NCBI GenBank assembly: GCA_011037195.1
Contig: JAAEAF010002786.1
Location: forward strand, 62,001 to 126,000
Source: Triatoma infestans
Taxonomy: Eukaryota; Arthropoda; Insecta; Hemiptera; Reduviidae
Length of the DNA stretch: 64,000 nucleotides
Direction of reading: 5' to 3'
The translations under genes were made by a program, and so were the position numbers. Below, piece by piece: positions 32,201 through 42,110 of this stretch. Positions within the stretch are counted from its first letter, which is position 1; every line of letters starts with the position of its first letter. A model generated the notes under the pieces. The model saw nothing but the letters and a program-made list of their open reading frames with translations, was not told where the DNA came from and made no database searches.

Positions 32201-32885
32201 AGAGGAAGCAGAAAAGGAAGCAATAGACGAGCTACAGAAAGGGATACCTGTACTCCTTAGGAAGTTCCATATCTGCCCCATACTTAAATCATGTTGCTCG
32301 GATTTATGGCCAATAGAAAAGTAAAAGTATTTTAAACTTGAGAACTAAGGTTATTAAACTTACTGGTTTTATTTCCCGGCAAAAAATTGTACGAAGCTTA
32401 CTCTTAACGGAAGTTGCGAAGTAACCGAGGTTTTAATTAATTTTTAATCAAGAACAGGTGAAAGAGAAAATTACTAGCTGATTTAGTACTAAAAAGATAA
32501 AAGCAGTGTGGGAAGGGAAAATGAAGCTCCCCTTATTAGGTGTTGATTAAATTTAGCAATCACCGGAAGGAAGAAAATAGAAAACAGAGTCCGTTGGAAG
32601 TAGAATATTACGCTAGAGTTCAAGCATAGAGATGTCATCCAGAGCAGTGTAAAAGGCTGAAGTAAAAAGATTTTTACTCTTCTTCACTTCGCTTCCCCCT
32701 AGTATTTTTCTTTTTTTGCCTGAGTTCCTGAGAGGCCAGAGGGTGGGAGATGTGAAAGTAGTGGACGGGTGTGTGGAGAGAGACCAGGGGGACAAATTGG
32801 TTTATTCAGTGCGCCAGGACAGTTGGTCATCCTGACCGGATTGTGCTGTATTTAAATCACCAGCAGGTTCATCGGTACACACACA

Positions 32886-32933
<48 letters not shown>

Positions 32934-33505
32934 ACGCCATTCAGTAACCCTTTCACTGACACCCGTGTACTGGTTAAAACCTTTCGGTTACCACCGCATG
33001 TTGCCGAGGGATTTTATTTTTTCATTTTTTTGTTGCTGTACATCACAATGGGGAGTAGGCGGATCACGGGTTAGTTTTTTTCTTTGGCTTTTTTAAGAAA
33101 GGGTAGAAGGGGGTATGATTCAGATATTTTTTTTTCAATTGAATTTTACGAGGGGCGCAGACCGGAACTTGGAAATTACTACACAGGGACTGGTCATCTC
33201 AAATATAAGTATGGGAGAAGTATTCACAATGGATGAATGGACCTTTTTTTTTCCATTTCAATGGCGATAACGTGTTTCTGCATATATTCGATCCTACAAT
33301 TCAATACGTAATCAAATTATTATAATCTCTCTTTATAAAATATACAAGCATGGCCAGCTGAAATAGCAGGATTATCACCGTATAATAATTTGTAGGCCAT
33401 CTAATCAGGGATCAGGTTGTTATGGAAACATCTATTATCCTTGTTAACATAAATCCAGCAATGCTTCGTGAATATGGGATTTGCACTTTGAACAAGTAAT
33501 TTACT
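29271..33505. other. AT-rich DNA with decayed RptA pieces and microsatellites
   Basis: No gene is supported. Minus-strand RptA-like pieces lie near 30105-30260 ('CTCTAAAACGAAAGTTACAG') and 31380-31750 ('AAAATGGCTCCATTTC'). There is a perfect 11-bp-arm hairpin at 30820-30845 (GTTAGGTTATC-GATG-GATAACCTAAC). (CA)n tracts are at 32065-32098 and 32877-32929. An open frame at 29258-29503 and others have no domains. Confidence 0.4.
32877..32929 (+). repeat. (CA)n microsatellite
   Basis: About 53 bp of CA with one CATA interruption, followed by 'GAAAACGCCATTCAG'. The following words loosely recall the post-CA segment of RptA, but the rest does not match, so I treat it as a free-standing tract. Confidence 0.9.
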
Positions 33506-33720
33506 TTCTCTTACTATTGTAACAGAAAATACTGCAAACATTTACAAATTTTCGAATTTGGAGTAAAGTGGTTGAAGAATTTTGTCAGATACCTGCTTGC
33601 CAGGGATTATTGCCTTACTTTTTGGGTTTAAATGGACTTCAAAACATGTATTTCCGGTGTAAACTCGATATTGAAAACTTGACACGACCGTAATACTTCC
33701 TCTATAAGAGAAAATAAAAA
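33506..33720 (+). repeat. RptA copy (3' half)
   Basis: Plus-strand pieces in RptA order: 'AAGTGGTTGAAGAATTTTGT', 'GGGTTTAAATGGACTTCAAA', 'TATTTCCGGTGTAAACTCG', 'ACTTCCTCTATAAGAGAAA'. The (CA)n part is deleted. Confidence 0.65.
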
Positions 33721-34184
33721 TCACAGCAATATCTAATTTGATTTTCCGTTCGGGTATCTCCAGAGGATCCCATTTCCTTTAAAAAGGTATATTACTATAA
33801 ACTAATGAACTACAACTTTTATTTGTCCCAATTTTGAGGGAAATTCATATTAGAGGAGTTTCCAAGGCTGTGTGATCTCTTAGGCTTTCCAGTCTGTCAT
33901 TTCTTCATACTATCCACTTTATCTACACATTATTAAAAAATCTATTCATAAATTCACGTTAAATAGGAAGTCTGAGAAGTAGTAATAGATGGGCTATGGA
34001 AATGAATACCTGCTTCTCCATAGGCAGAATTCCTACATTGATTTTTTAGTCAATTGAACTGTGAGAATTTCCGTAGGAGAAAGACTTGCAAATATTTCTC
34101 ACCAGGTTATCTTAGTAAATTATAAGAATAGTTGCCTGACTGTTAAGAATGAAGGCAGACTGTTAAGACTTTATTTTTTTATTT

Positions 34185-34645
34185 TATTAAAAATTTGCTG
34201 CCATTGAGGGTACACTTGCCTATGGGGCTGAAACATGGACCACTTCTCAGAGTCTGATCGAAGGAGAAGGTTGTAGAGATGAAGTACTGGAGAAGATGTT
34301 TGCGAAAGACCAGAATGGATAATACTCGTATAAGAAACGTAGATCTACAGAAGGAGATGGACGTTAAGGAAACAGTGGAAGAAAGGATTGAAAGAAAGAA
34401 ATGATCATGGTATGGACATCTCAAAAGAATGCCGGAAGAAAAATGGCGAGAAAAGGGTGAGAAAGTGGATCTTGCCGAGAAAACGGAGGAGGGGCAGACC
34501 AGCAAGAAGAAGAGTGGAGGAGAAGATTGAGAGAGATTATGGCTGGAAGAGGGGCTGGAGATGGTGATCGGCTGGATAGGGAATTTGGAGGAAAGGAATG
34601 ACCTGATGGCAACCCAAATGAGGCAACGCAAATAAAATTTAATTA
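34185..34645 (+). pseudogene. LINE 3' fragment (C-terminal domain of EN/RT protein)
   Basis: Plus-strand frames give 'TLAYGAETWTTSQS' (about 34211-34252) and 'RMKYWRRCLRKTRMDNTRIR' (34276-34335). Next are 'SWYGHLKRMPEEKW' (about 34403-34444) after a stop, then 'GRGRP'-like and 'GWIGNLEERN' segments. This is the region C-terminal to the reverse transcriptase in RTE-like LINEs, homologous in position to 5400-5790 of the complete copy but from a different family. There are several stops and frameshifts. The long minus-strand open frame over the same bases is a by-product of purine-rich sequence. Confidence 0.75.
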
Positions 34646-35124
34646 CACACAAATTACCAAAGAAAAACAATACTTATTCGTTTTACATAAACGATCTGAT
34701 CTTTAAGCAATTGACAATACAGTAGCACAATTATTTTATTTCTTTTTATGGTTAGTAATGTTTGGAATATTAGGAAACTTTTCGTTTTTATATTTTTAAG
34801 ATGTGCGATGTAAGATATTTAGGAAGAGATTCATATATTGGGAAAACTTCAATAAAATGAAATAAATCTTCATTTACTTGGCATTTACACGTTGTATACA
34901 TAGTCTTTTGGTTTAATAATATAGCAGCTAGCCTGCATTAATCGCCACTGAATGCATCTTAAGCTAAAAAAGCCAAGTTAAATCATTTGTAATAAAAGTT
35001 GATAGTGTAGTCACTATTGAACTTTAACCAAAAACTGGTCTTTATTAATAGCTGGTCTTTATTAATACAGAAAAACTAATAATTTAAACAAATTAATTAG
35101 CAATGTAAATCAGTATTAATCGTA

Positions 35125-35560
35125 AAGGTTAAAGCTTATGTAGGTATAGTTAGTAACGAGGTGGCTGACTCGCGGCCAAAGATACTGCATTAGATACCAA
35201 CTTAAACATCACGTTTAATAAGTATCCTACTTGTTACACTTAGCGGGTCTTTAAGGAAGCTGCATATAAGTGGGAACAATTATGGGCAGAATGTGAACAA
35301 GGCGACCTCACTTCACGACGATTCTTGACAGAGTGGGTGCAAAACAATTCAATTAAATTATCGTTTGACCAAGTACACGGTGTACATGGACCTTTTAAGG
35401 AATACTTATTTAGGCTTAATATTATTACTTCTCCGGATCGCTTCTCTTGACAAGGAAAACCTCAATCGCCTAGGCACCTATTATACGAATGCCCAGGGAG
35501 ATCTGCTCTTATAACGGCTATGTACATTGTAATATGTAATCTTCCAACAGTTCCAAAAAG
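35125..35560 (+). pseudogene. LINE 3' fragment: end of RNase H plus tail
   Basis: 'AYVGIVSNEVADS' (35133-35171) resembles the 'H.GI.GNE.AD..A' end of LINE RNase H domains. After a frameshift and one stop come 'FKEAAYKWEQLWAECEQG' (35250-35303), 'HGPFKEYLFRLNIITSP' (about 35385-35435) and 'RHLLYECPGR' (about 35475-35505). The last is the C...H..C.-type tail of I/R1-like elements. The first Cys of that tail appears lost. It is non-functional and has no endonuclease or reverse transcriptase. Confidence 0.65.
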
Positions 35561-35569
35561 GTGTGAAAC

Positions 35570-35665
35570 TTCTTCTTCATATTCAGGGGATCTAAAGGAA
35601 AACGGTGAAAATCCAGATTCAAACATCACCATAGTACCTCTTCCCCCGTAAGAGAAAGTAATAAT
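35570..35665 (+). repeat. RptA 3'-end fragment
   Basis: 'ATATTCAGGGGATCTAAAGG', then 'AACGGTGAAAATCCAGATTC', then 'GTACCTCTTCCCCCGTAAGA' and 'GAGAAAGTAATAAT' follow the RptA 3' end in order, directly after the LINE fragment. Confidence 0.5.
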
Positions 35666-37309
35666 ATAAAATGAATAAGATGTGATTAATTGGGCAACTA
35701 AACTAACAGCTAAAAGTCATTTGCATGTATTTAATAAAACTTATTTTATAATATGTGCACCATTAAGGTTATCTAATAACGTTTTGATGCTCGTCTTTTT
35801 ATTTAGGTATGAAATAGGTACTTTCTTTGTATCATAAGGACGTATATATTGTACTATATACATACAAACTCATATTGCACTTAAAATATATTTAAAGTTA
35901 AAATCAGACTCCACTATAACTGATCTCCAAGATTTACATGTTTTCCGAAACAAGAGGAGAGAAATAAAACTCTTTCTTTTAATAACGAATATATCGATGT
36001 GAAACATTCACGCGACTTCATTCACTATATTTATTGTAATTCCAAATGATAACTTTTTTTATTTAAACTTGGAATGTTTATTAAGAGTTTTATTGCCCTT
36101 AATATTATAATTAAATTTAGGTAGGGATGGGTGGTGCGCATTGCTTGTTAGTTTTTAGGCTGTAGGAGAAACGGTACACCCGGTTGTGATTACAGTGAAC
36201 ACCACCAGACAGCGCCTCTAGCAAATTCCCAACAACATTCCAAATGCCATTTAGAGTTATACCTAAACCTAACAAATCTCCCTAAACTCCTTCCCCGTTT
36301 ACCATTAGATCCGTAACGAAGATTTTGGTCAAAATCTTATAATTGAAGACTGCTTTACTGAAATATTCTTTATTAATTTTTTTTTTTAAACTGGCGCCTG
36401 GTGGGCTAAAATGTAGTCGACGTCAAGTTTTCTATCAGTTTACAACAAGTAAACTGTGCGCTTTCCATTATCTTATTGCTAAGTAGATAGCGTCGGGTTC
36501 GGTCCCTCCCCACAGATAAATAATAATGCCAACTAAAGTCCAGTAAACATTTCAGATTTGAAGAACATTAGTGACAGTTTGGCAAGATAGTTCTTTGTTT
36601 CAGTATTGTTTATATGGACATGGAAAATTAGTAACAATAAATACTTTTACATTTTAATAAATTTAATCCCTGTGTAAATGGAAAATAGTTATGTAAATAA
36701 TTTTTGATGCAGTGCAGGCTTTCGTCTTACTGAATGATAGCAGAAGAGAAGCTGATGGTTGGAACAAATAGAACTACTGGACAGTAGATTTAGATGGAGA
36801 CGAACAAAGAAAGAGAAAAGAAATAAAAGATAAAAAATGGAATAAGATTCCTTTCTTGGAAACCAGAGGTTAATGTAATGTCCAAGGATCAAAAGGTTGT
36901 TTAGAACAACGTAAGTAAGAAGTGGAATTTGGTGGGCTTTTATATTCGCTCAGCTATAAAATATATATGTGTATGTGTGTGTGTGTTTGTTTGGTGTACA
37001 TATATATAAAGAAAGAGAGAGGATGAGAGAGAGAGCTCACACTATCTTGTTTTGTGTGTGTGAGCAGAAGAAGTAGAAGAAACGAATGATGGTTGGATGA
37101 GTTAAGAGAAGGAAGTGACATAGAAACAGGGAATCAGAACTAAGGACGGTCTACTGGCTTGTTCAGTAGGAGAATTAGATTTTGGAAAAGAAAGGTGAGT
37201 TAGTTCGCACCCAATATAATTCCTATCTACTAAAATCTGACCCTTCGCCATTTGGGATATTCCCTGCGCCACTGCAAGCTATTAAAATCCCAATACTGAA
37301 CAAATAAAC
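35666..37309. other. AT-rich DNA, no gene seen
   Basis: A short RptA-like start ('GTGAAACATTCACGCGACTT') lies at 36000-36019. GT/TA and GA tracts lie at 36960-37035. No domains are seen in the few open frames (for example 36689-36892). Confidence 0.4.
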
Positions 37310-37434
37310 TGTTTATTTGTTCACTGTTATCTGTGTTGTTGAGGTGTTCTCAACTTTTTATTTCCAAAATTTTACATAAGTTTTCAAGTTTGATATGTTT
37401 TAAAGATTATTTAATAGTTTTTATTATTTGTTAT

Positions 37435-37472
37435 GCCTTGAAAAAGACAATATATTTGTCGAAACGTTGGCA
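37435..37472 (+). ncRNA. hammerhead-like motif, family D, unit 1
   Basis: GCC-TTGAAAA-A-GACAA-TATAT-TTGTC-GAAACGTT-GGC. Stem II (GACAA/TTGTC) and stem I (GCC/GGC) both close. GAAA is followed by the palindrome ACGT. The core carries U3 and A8 instead of C3 and G8. Those two bases pair with each other in the active hammerhead, so the change is compensatory. Activity is uncertain. Confidence 0.5.
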
Positions 37473-37504
37473 AGAATTTAAGTTTTTTATTTTATTTTTT
37501 TTAT

Positions 37505-37542
37505 GCCTTGAAAAAGACAATATATTTGTCGAAACGTTGGCA
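37505..37542 (+). ncRNA. hammerhead-like motif, family D, unit 2
   Basis: Identical in all stem and core bases to the unit 70 bp upstream. Identity through the spacer shows a very recent tandem duplication. Confidence 0.5.
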
Positions 37543-37564
37543 AGAATTTAAGTTTTTTTATTTT

Positions 37565-38010
37565 TACTTACTCTTTCCTAGTTACAGTAAGAGGAAGTAT
37601 TGCGACCGTATCAGATTTTCCAAATTGAGTTTTCACCGGAAATACATGTTTTGAGGTCCTCAGTACCAACAATATATGGTATTAGTGAATGGTCTGAGTG
37701 TTTGTAGTCTGTGTTTGTGTGAACAAAATATCTCAAAAACAAAAATCTCAGGAAGCCCAAATTTGATGTTCTGTTTAGTACCACTTCCGCAGTGATAATA
37801 AAGCTTCGGTCAAAACCCATCAACCGGAAGTCGCTTTACTGAATAATTTTTCTAGTTTTTCGCGATTTTTCCGAAAACAGCTCCAATGATTTTCTTTTAA
37901 CTTCGTATACTATATACATATATAAATACCTATCACCTTTATTTGTGACATTTCCCCGGGAAAACTGATTTTCTGAAGTTTCTAAGGGAACAGTAGCGTT
38001 AAGCTGCGCT
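37565..38010 (-). repeat. RptA copy, reverse orientation
   Basis: Minus-strand copy. 'TACAGTAAGAGGAAGTATTG' (37583-37602) is the terminal hairpin region, followed by 'GAGTTTTCACCGGAAATACA', 'CTGTGTTTGTGTGAAC' in place of (CA)n, and 'CAACCGGAAGTCGCTTTACT'. Then comes 'AACAGCTCCAATGATTTTC'. It starts directly after the family D ribozyme element. Confidence 0.75.
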
Positions 38011-38019
38011 CTAAAGTGT

Positions 38020-38200
38020 AAAACACTTGGTTGTGACAGGTTGAGACCATGGCAGTGATTTGTTATAAACCAATGTCGCTCACATCATAATAGGCTTGTT
38101 CTGGGTACTGTTGTTATTGCAATACGGGCGAAACGTCAGTTTATAACAAACACTGAGACACAATCGGTCACAATCCGAAGACCTAATTGGAATCCTGAAA
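38020..38200. repeat. family C arm with degraded hammerhead-like segment
   Basis: 'TTGGTTGTGACAGGTTGAGA' (38029-38048) and 'TTTGTTATAAACC' are inverted against 'GGTCACAATCC' and 'TTTATAACAAA'. In between, 'TTGCAATACGGGCGAAACGT' (38117-38136) keeps the stem II 3' strand, GAAAC and GTC of family C. The CUGANGA half is unrecognisable. Confidence 0.45.
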
Positions 38201-39269
38201 GGATCCCTCTAAAATATCATTTCTATATATGGTTCCACTAGTTATATACTCATAATATTAATAACCATTAGAAGCATTGGTAGAACTCCAAATTTGTTGA
38301 AAATATGTTAATCCACTCACGCAACTTACAACGGGGCTGACAGAATAGTTGAATATGCAGCAACTACTTGGGTTTAACGCACTCACAGGCAAACTCTAGC
38401 TCACACACCACACTTTACAGACGCTACATTTTATGTAAGAAGAGTGACAAGTCAGGGAGGTAGATCATTTGGATGAATTCTGCCCTATAGCCATTTCCTC
38501 AGCAAATCTAAGGAAAGTTCTTGTATTAAAAAACCGAGCAGTCAGAACTGACAGAATTCCGTAAAGGAAAGCAGTGTGAGGTTATGTAGCACATATTTTT
38601 TTGTTCAATACTTGTTGGTAATGAAGTTTCTTGTTTTCTGGGCTGGTCGCTCAGTGAACTGTATTCACTATGAACAAGTCCCTTCATACAACAGGGGGAA
38701 CATAGCCAAGCGTTCTTCCGAACTATCCAACTATAATAGTAGTTATTGTAAATAGTTATGTGGAATTTACATGCCATTTAGTGGCATCTAGTTTGGATCA
38801 AGTTTTGTCATTAATCTCTTCTCTAATTCCCAAGTTTTAGCCGACCTGAGACTGCCTTTGGGAGGATTATTTGCGTCTCAGGAAAGGCTCACCGTTTCTA
38901 CCTTTCAGTCGATATGAGCAAGCTGCTGTGCTAGTTGTTTGGTCTCACGCGTGAAGTGAAATTTAGCATTTCACTCTAGATCTTTTAAAGAATGAACTAG
39001 CGAAGTTTCTGCTACTTACAGAATTTGTTAAGAACATATTATTACTAAGAAGGAGGCAAACATATTCTAAAATAGTGCCGGGAATTTAGTTCTTCTAATT
39101 AGAAGTAATTAAAGAAACATGAAGAATAATTGTTTGTAAAGGATTACGTCATGGAAGCGAGCACTTGATGACATATGTTTTAATCAAAAACTGCTGAGTC
39201 AAGAATGCAGAGAGAACTATAACGAGGTGAGTGACCTGTGAATCCATTCTCAACACAAATTAATCAAAA
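38201..39269. other. unassigned DNA
   Basis: No gene is seen. 'CACAGGCAAACTCTAGCTCA' (38382-38401) recurs at 53485-53504, so part of this stretch is an unnamed repeat shared with the 53.5 kb region. The minus open frame 38526-38777 has no domain. Confidence 0.4.
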
Positions 39270-39800
39270 AAATCAGTTGTGAAATATTCACACTACTTTT
39301 TCTTACTTCAATTCTCACTGTTCAGACTGAACGGCTTTCTTAAAAGTACAACTTTTTCTAGACGTTTAGTTACTAAAAATTCAAAGATGATAGAACTTTA
39401 GTTGTAGTACAACATAACTGTACTGATCAGACACTGCAGACATAAACCATAGGTTTTGGTTCCTCCAGCATTCCGCGGAAAACTTTCCTCACATATACTT
39501 TTTCCGCAAAAACATTTTAAAAAAAGTAATATTTTTTATATATGTGCACTTTGTATGCTAAAAATCGATGATCTGTCTAAAAGATAGAAAACATCACCCC
39601 AATACACAATACCCACAACACACAATATAAGATGGCAAAGCACAATAACAAACCTAAATGGGAAAGAAAAATGCCTAAATTGCTTCCAGATTTTTTGCTA
39701 TTAAAAAAAAAATCTGATGTGAAACACTCATAAGACTTTCGCTTACACCAATTTACATAGTTACATAATCTGGAGTTATAATTTATTTGTTTAATTGCAC
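39270..39800 (+). repeat. RptA 5' pieces
   Basis: Two RptA starts. One is at 39274-39310 ('TTGTGAAATATTCACACTAC' then 'TTTTTCTTACTTC'). The other is at 39712-39755 ('TCTGATGTGAAACACTCATA', then 'AGACTTTCGCTTACACC'). Both decay after 60-250 bp. Confidence 0.55.
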
Positions 39801-40304
39801 TAATAATTACTTCGATTCCTTTTTTTAGTTGTTGCGATAAACTAGATTTTTGATTGAATTAGCTCATACATAGAAATCCATCGTTGTAGTAGGTACTGTT
39901 TCAATACTTTGTGGACTGCGCCACATACATATTAACGATACTACCCAAAACTCTAGGGCTAAGAAAAGTTTTTTAACTAAATATTATGAACTCCTTCGAA
40001 AAATTTTTGTGGATGTTTAACATCAATTTTATTTTGTTCCGCTAGTATAAACGGCCAAATACAAAACGGTGGATCTTGTATTTCTGCCCAATTCTTTTTT
40101 GCTTTCTTATTAAACAATGGAATGAAAATCCCGAATTTTTACTTTAAAATACGCATTAATTATACAAAACAGTAATTACATCAGAAATAATTTGATTTTT
40201 GCATTTTATAAAAAAAAAAAAAAAATTATTGCACAGTTTAATAATTTATAAAAATACCTAAGAAGGGAAATTGGTAAAAAAAAATTGTAAAAGATTTTTC
40301 ATAG

Positions 40305-40444
40305 AAATAATTAGCCAATCAAAGTCTAGAAGTGAAGGTGCCAATTGTAGGCGTGGTCCATATGATAACTCTGAATTTCTGATTGGCCTAACTTACATCC
40401 GCATTTCATACCTTCTGTTCAACACTGTGATTGGTTAATTATTT
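40305..40444. mobile_element. possible small MITE with inverted CCAAT ends
   Basis: 'AAATAATTAGCCAATCAAAG' at the left and, read inward from the right, 'AAATAATTAACCAATCACAG' match at 18 of 20 bases. The unit is 140 bp with a third 'TGATTGGCC' inside. No target duplication is defined. The next element begins 15 bp further on. Confidence 0.4.
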
Positions 40445-40517
40445 ATATTAATTAATTATGATGGATAAGGATTGTTGAGATTCGGTCTTTTTGAAAAATA
40501 AAAAAAACGTAAATTTT

Positions 40518-40553
40518 CGCCAACGTTTCGACAAATTATTGTCTTTATCAAGG
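40518..40553 (-). ncRNA. hammerhead-like motif, family D, left arm
   Basis: Minus strand GCC-TTGATAA-A-GACAA-TAATT-TGTC-GAAACGTT-GGC. Same U3/A8 core as the other family D motifs. Stem II is GACAA against a slightly altered 3' strand. Confidence 0.45.
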
Positions 40554-40623
40554 CCTAAAAGTAAGAAATGTTAAAAAATTGTCAAAACATGACAACTTAA
40601 ACTTAGCTATATTTCAGGAAAAA

Positions 40624-40695
40624 TAAAAAGTTGAGTTGAAATAAAAAGTTGAGTTGAGTTGAAATAAAAAGTTGAGTTGAGTTGAAATAAAAACC
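40624..40695 (+). repeat. minisatellite at palindrome centre
   Basis: Three units of about 22-27 bp with 'AAATAAAAAGTTGAGTTG', varying in the number of GAGTT steps. It lies between the two arms of the family D element and is absent from the right-arm-only copy at 37310. Confidence 0.8.
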
Positions 40696-40807
40696 TGTTC
40701 ACTATTCTCTATGGTGTTGAGGAGTTCTCAACTTTTTATTTTTCCTGAAATATAGCTAACTTTAAGTTGCCATGTTTTGAACATTGTTTAACATTTCTTA
40801 TTTTTAT

Positions 40808-40844
40808 GCCTTGATAAAGACAATATATTTGTCGAAACGTTGGC
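40808..40844 (+). ncRNA. hammerhead-like motif, family D, right arm
   Basis: GCC-TTGATAA-A-GACAA-TATAT-TTGTC-GAAACGTT-GGC. Stem I and stem II close perfectly and stem III is the palindrome ACGU. Position 7 is U here but A at 37441, a base that is free in hammerheads, while U3/A8 is shared. Confidence 0.5.
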
Positions 40845-41039
40845 AAAAATTTAAGTTTGTTTATTTTTAAAAAAAGACCGAATCTCAACTATCCTTATCC
40901 ATCATTTAAGTACGGTCGAGAAGAATATTCCCTAATTAATTGTTTGAAAAAACTAGTTTGGAATATTTTTACTAATTTTTCGCTTCGTAGGTATTTTTTA
41001 AATTATCAAATTTTGCAATAAACTTTTTTTTATAAAAAT

Positions 41040-41365
41040 AAATGCAAAAACTGAAAAAAACATTCAGTAAAGTGGCACTTCCGGTTAAGCGATTTTTATG
41101 AGAAGCTTCTTCTCAGGTCTCCTGGTTGCACTTAAACGAAATAAAGTTTGAACATTCTGCGATTTTTCGTTTTTTTTTATATGCTGGCACACACACGCCT
41201 GTACACGCGCGCGCACACACACGCACAAACCATACAGACCAATTGCTAAAAACCACATTTTTGGACTCAGGGGACCTCGAAACGAATATTTCCGGCGAAA
41301 ATGCTATATCGAAAAGTTGACTCGATTAAAATGCTTTCTCTTACTAACAGTAAGAGAAAGTAAAA
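41040..41365 (+). repeat. RptA copy (3' part), head-to-tail with the next
   Basis: 'AAGTGGCACTTCCGGTTAAG' (41070-41089), 'GTTTGAACATTCTGCGATTT', a CA/CG tract at 41189-41223, 'GGACTCAGGGGACCTCGAAA', 'TATTTCCGGCGAAAATGC' and the hairpin 'CTCTTACTAACAGTAAGAG' (41338-41356). It ends GAAAGTAAAAAA and the next unit starts at once with TCTGGTGTG. Confidence 0.8.
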
Positions 41366-41946
41366 AATCTGGTGTGAAACACTCTCCAACTATCTCTTAC
41401 TCCAGTTTTCAAAATTGTAATTGATAAACTTTATAGTTACTATACAAAATTTAATGAAATTCGTCGGTGTTTTTATGAAGAAAATCACAAAAACGGAAAA
41501 AACTGTTCAGTAAAAACACATTTCCGGTTTTCTATTCTAGAAACTTGGAATTTTTGTTATCTATTTATTTCTAATTAATTATTCCGGATGGTAGAATTGT
41601 ATAATCAACTAAGATAGCACTGTACAGGCAAACAGAATCCTACATCTCCCCCAAAAGCCCGCCTAAATGAGTTTACCCGGAGAAATGTTTCAAATAAAAG
41701 TTGTAGTTCTTTGTGTGTAGTTGATGTATCAAGTTTCAAAAATTTGTTGAAGCCATTTTCGATAAAATTGCAAAAATGTGAAAAAAACCCTTTTGTATAA
41801 TGGTACTTCCGGTTGAGGAATTTTGACAGATATTGTACTGTCAGATCCCATGGTGATACGCAAACAGATTAACAAGTTTGAACTTTCTGCGATTTTTAGT
41901 TTTTGAGCTGTTCTATGCTGTTCACGTACATACACACACACACACA

Positions 41947-41987
<41 letters not shown>

Positions 41988-42110
41988 AAACACTGCTAAA
42001 AAACATTTATTTAGATTCAGGGAAACTCAAAACTGTTATTTCCAGTGAAAACTCGATATCGAAAATTTGGCACGATTACAATACTTCCTCTAACTGTAGA
42101 GAATGTTAAA
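41366..42110 (+). repeat. RptA copy (nearly complete)
   Basis: Starts 'TCTGGTGTGAAACACTCTCC', with 'CTATCTCTTACTCCAG' nearby. It runs through 'ATGTTTCAAATAAAAGTTGT', 'GGTACTTCCGGTTGAGGAAT', 'TCAGATCCCATGGTGATACG', a (CA)n(TA)n tract at 41931-41988 and 'CACGATTACAATACTTCCTC'. The terminal hairpin is partly lost. It has only one copy of the 285-bp internal segment that is doubled in the 9634-10655 unit. Confidence 0.8.
41931..41988 (+). repeat. (CA)n(TA)n microsatellite inside RptA
   Basis: CA repeats passing into TA repeats, at the same RptA position as 10461-10523. Confidence 0.9.

Larger units (their letters stand above)
37310..37562 (+). mobile_element. ribozyme element, family D (right arm, tandem ribozymes)
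   Basis: 'GTGTTGTTGAGGTGTTCTCA' and 'ACTTTTTATTT' match the right half of the palindromic element at 40460-40905. After it, two nearly identical 70-bp units (37431-37500 and 37501-37562) each hold one hammerhead-like motif. The left arm is missing. Open frames reading 'LKKTIYLSKRWQEFK' twice are products of the duplication. Confidence 0.6.
40460..40905. mobile_element. palindromic ribozyme element, family D (446 bp)
   Basis: Two long arms (about 40460-40635 and 40725-40905) are near-perfect inverted copies, starting with 'GATGGATAAGGATTGTTGAG' at both outer ends. Each contains an outward-facing hammerhead-like motif (40518-40553 minus, 40808-40844 plus) and 'CTGAAATATAGCTAA' further in. Near the centre is a minisatellite built from 'AAAAGTTGAGTTGAGTTG' units (40624-40695). 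No coding sequence is seen. Very high arm identity implies a recent origin or gene-conversion-like repair. The target duplication could not be fixed. Confidence 0.7.

Noticed and set aside
32500..32560. Direct repeat between 29605 and 32520 ('GAAAATGAAGCTCC')
   Set aside because: The match is 14 bp with unrelated flanks, within chance for this much AT-rich DNA.
34179..34670. 163-residue minus-strand open frame
   Set aside because: It is a Ser/Phe-rich shadow of purine-rich plus-strand LINE sequence whose plus-strand reading has recognisable motifs.
36380..36510. Possible third SINE or tRNA-like segment ('GCGTCGGGTTCGGTCCC')
   Set aside because: Only a B-box-like word is present; there is no A box at the right distance and no match to the SINE body.
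37431..37562. CRISPR-like direct repeat pair
   Set aside because: There are only two units with identical spacers, in a eukaryotic repeat context; it is a tandem duplication of a ribozyme-bearing segment.
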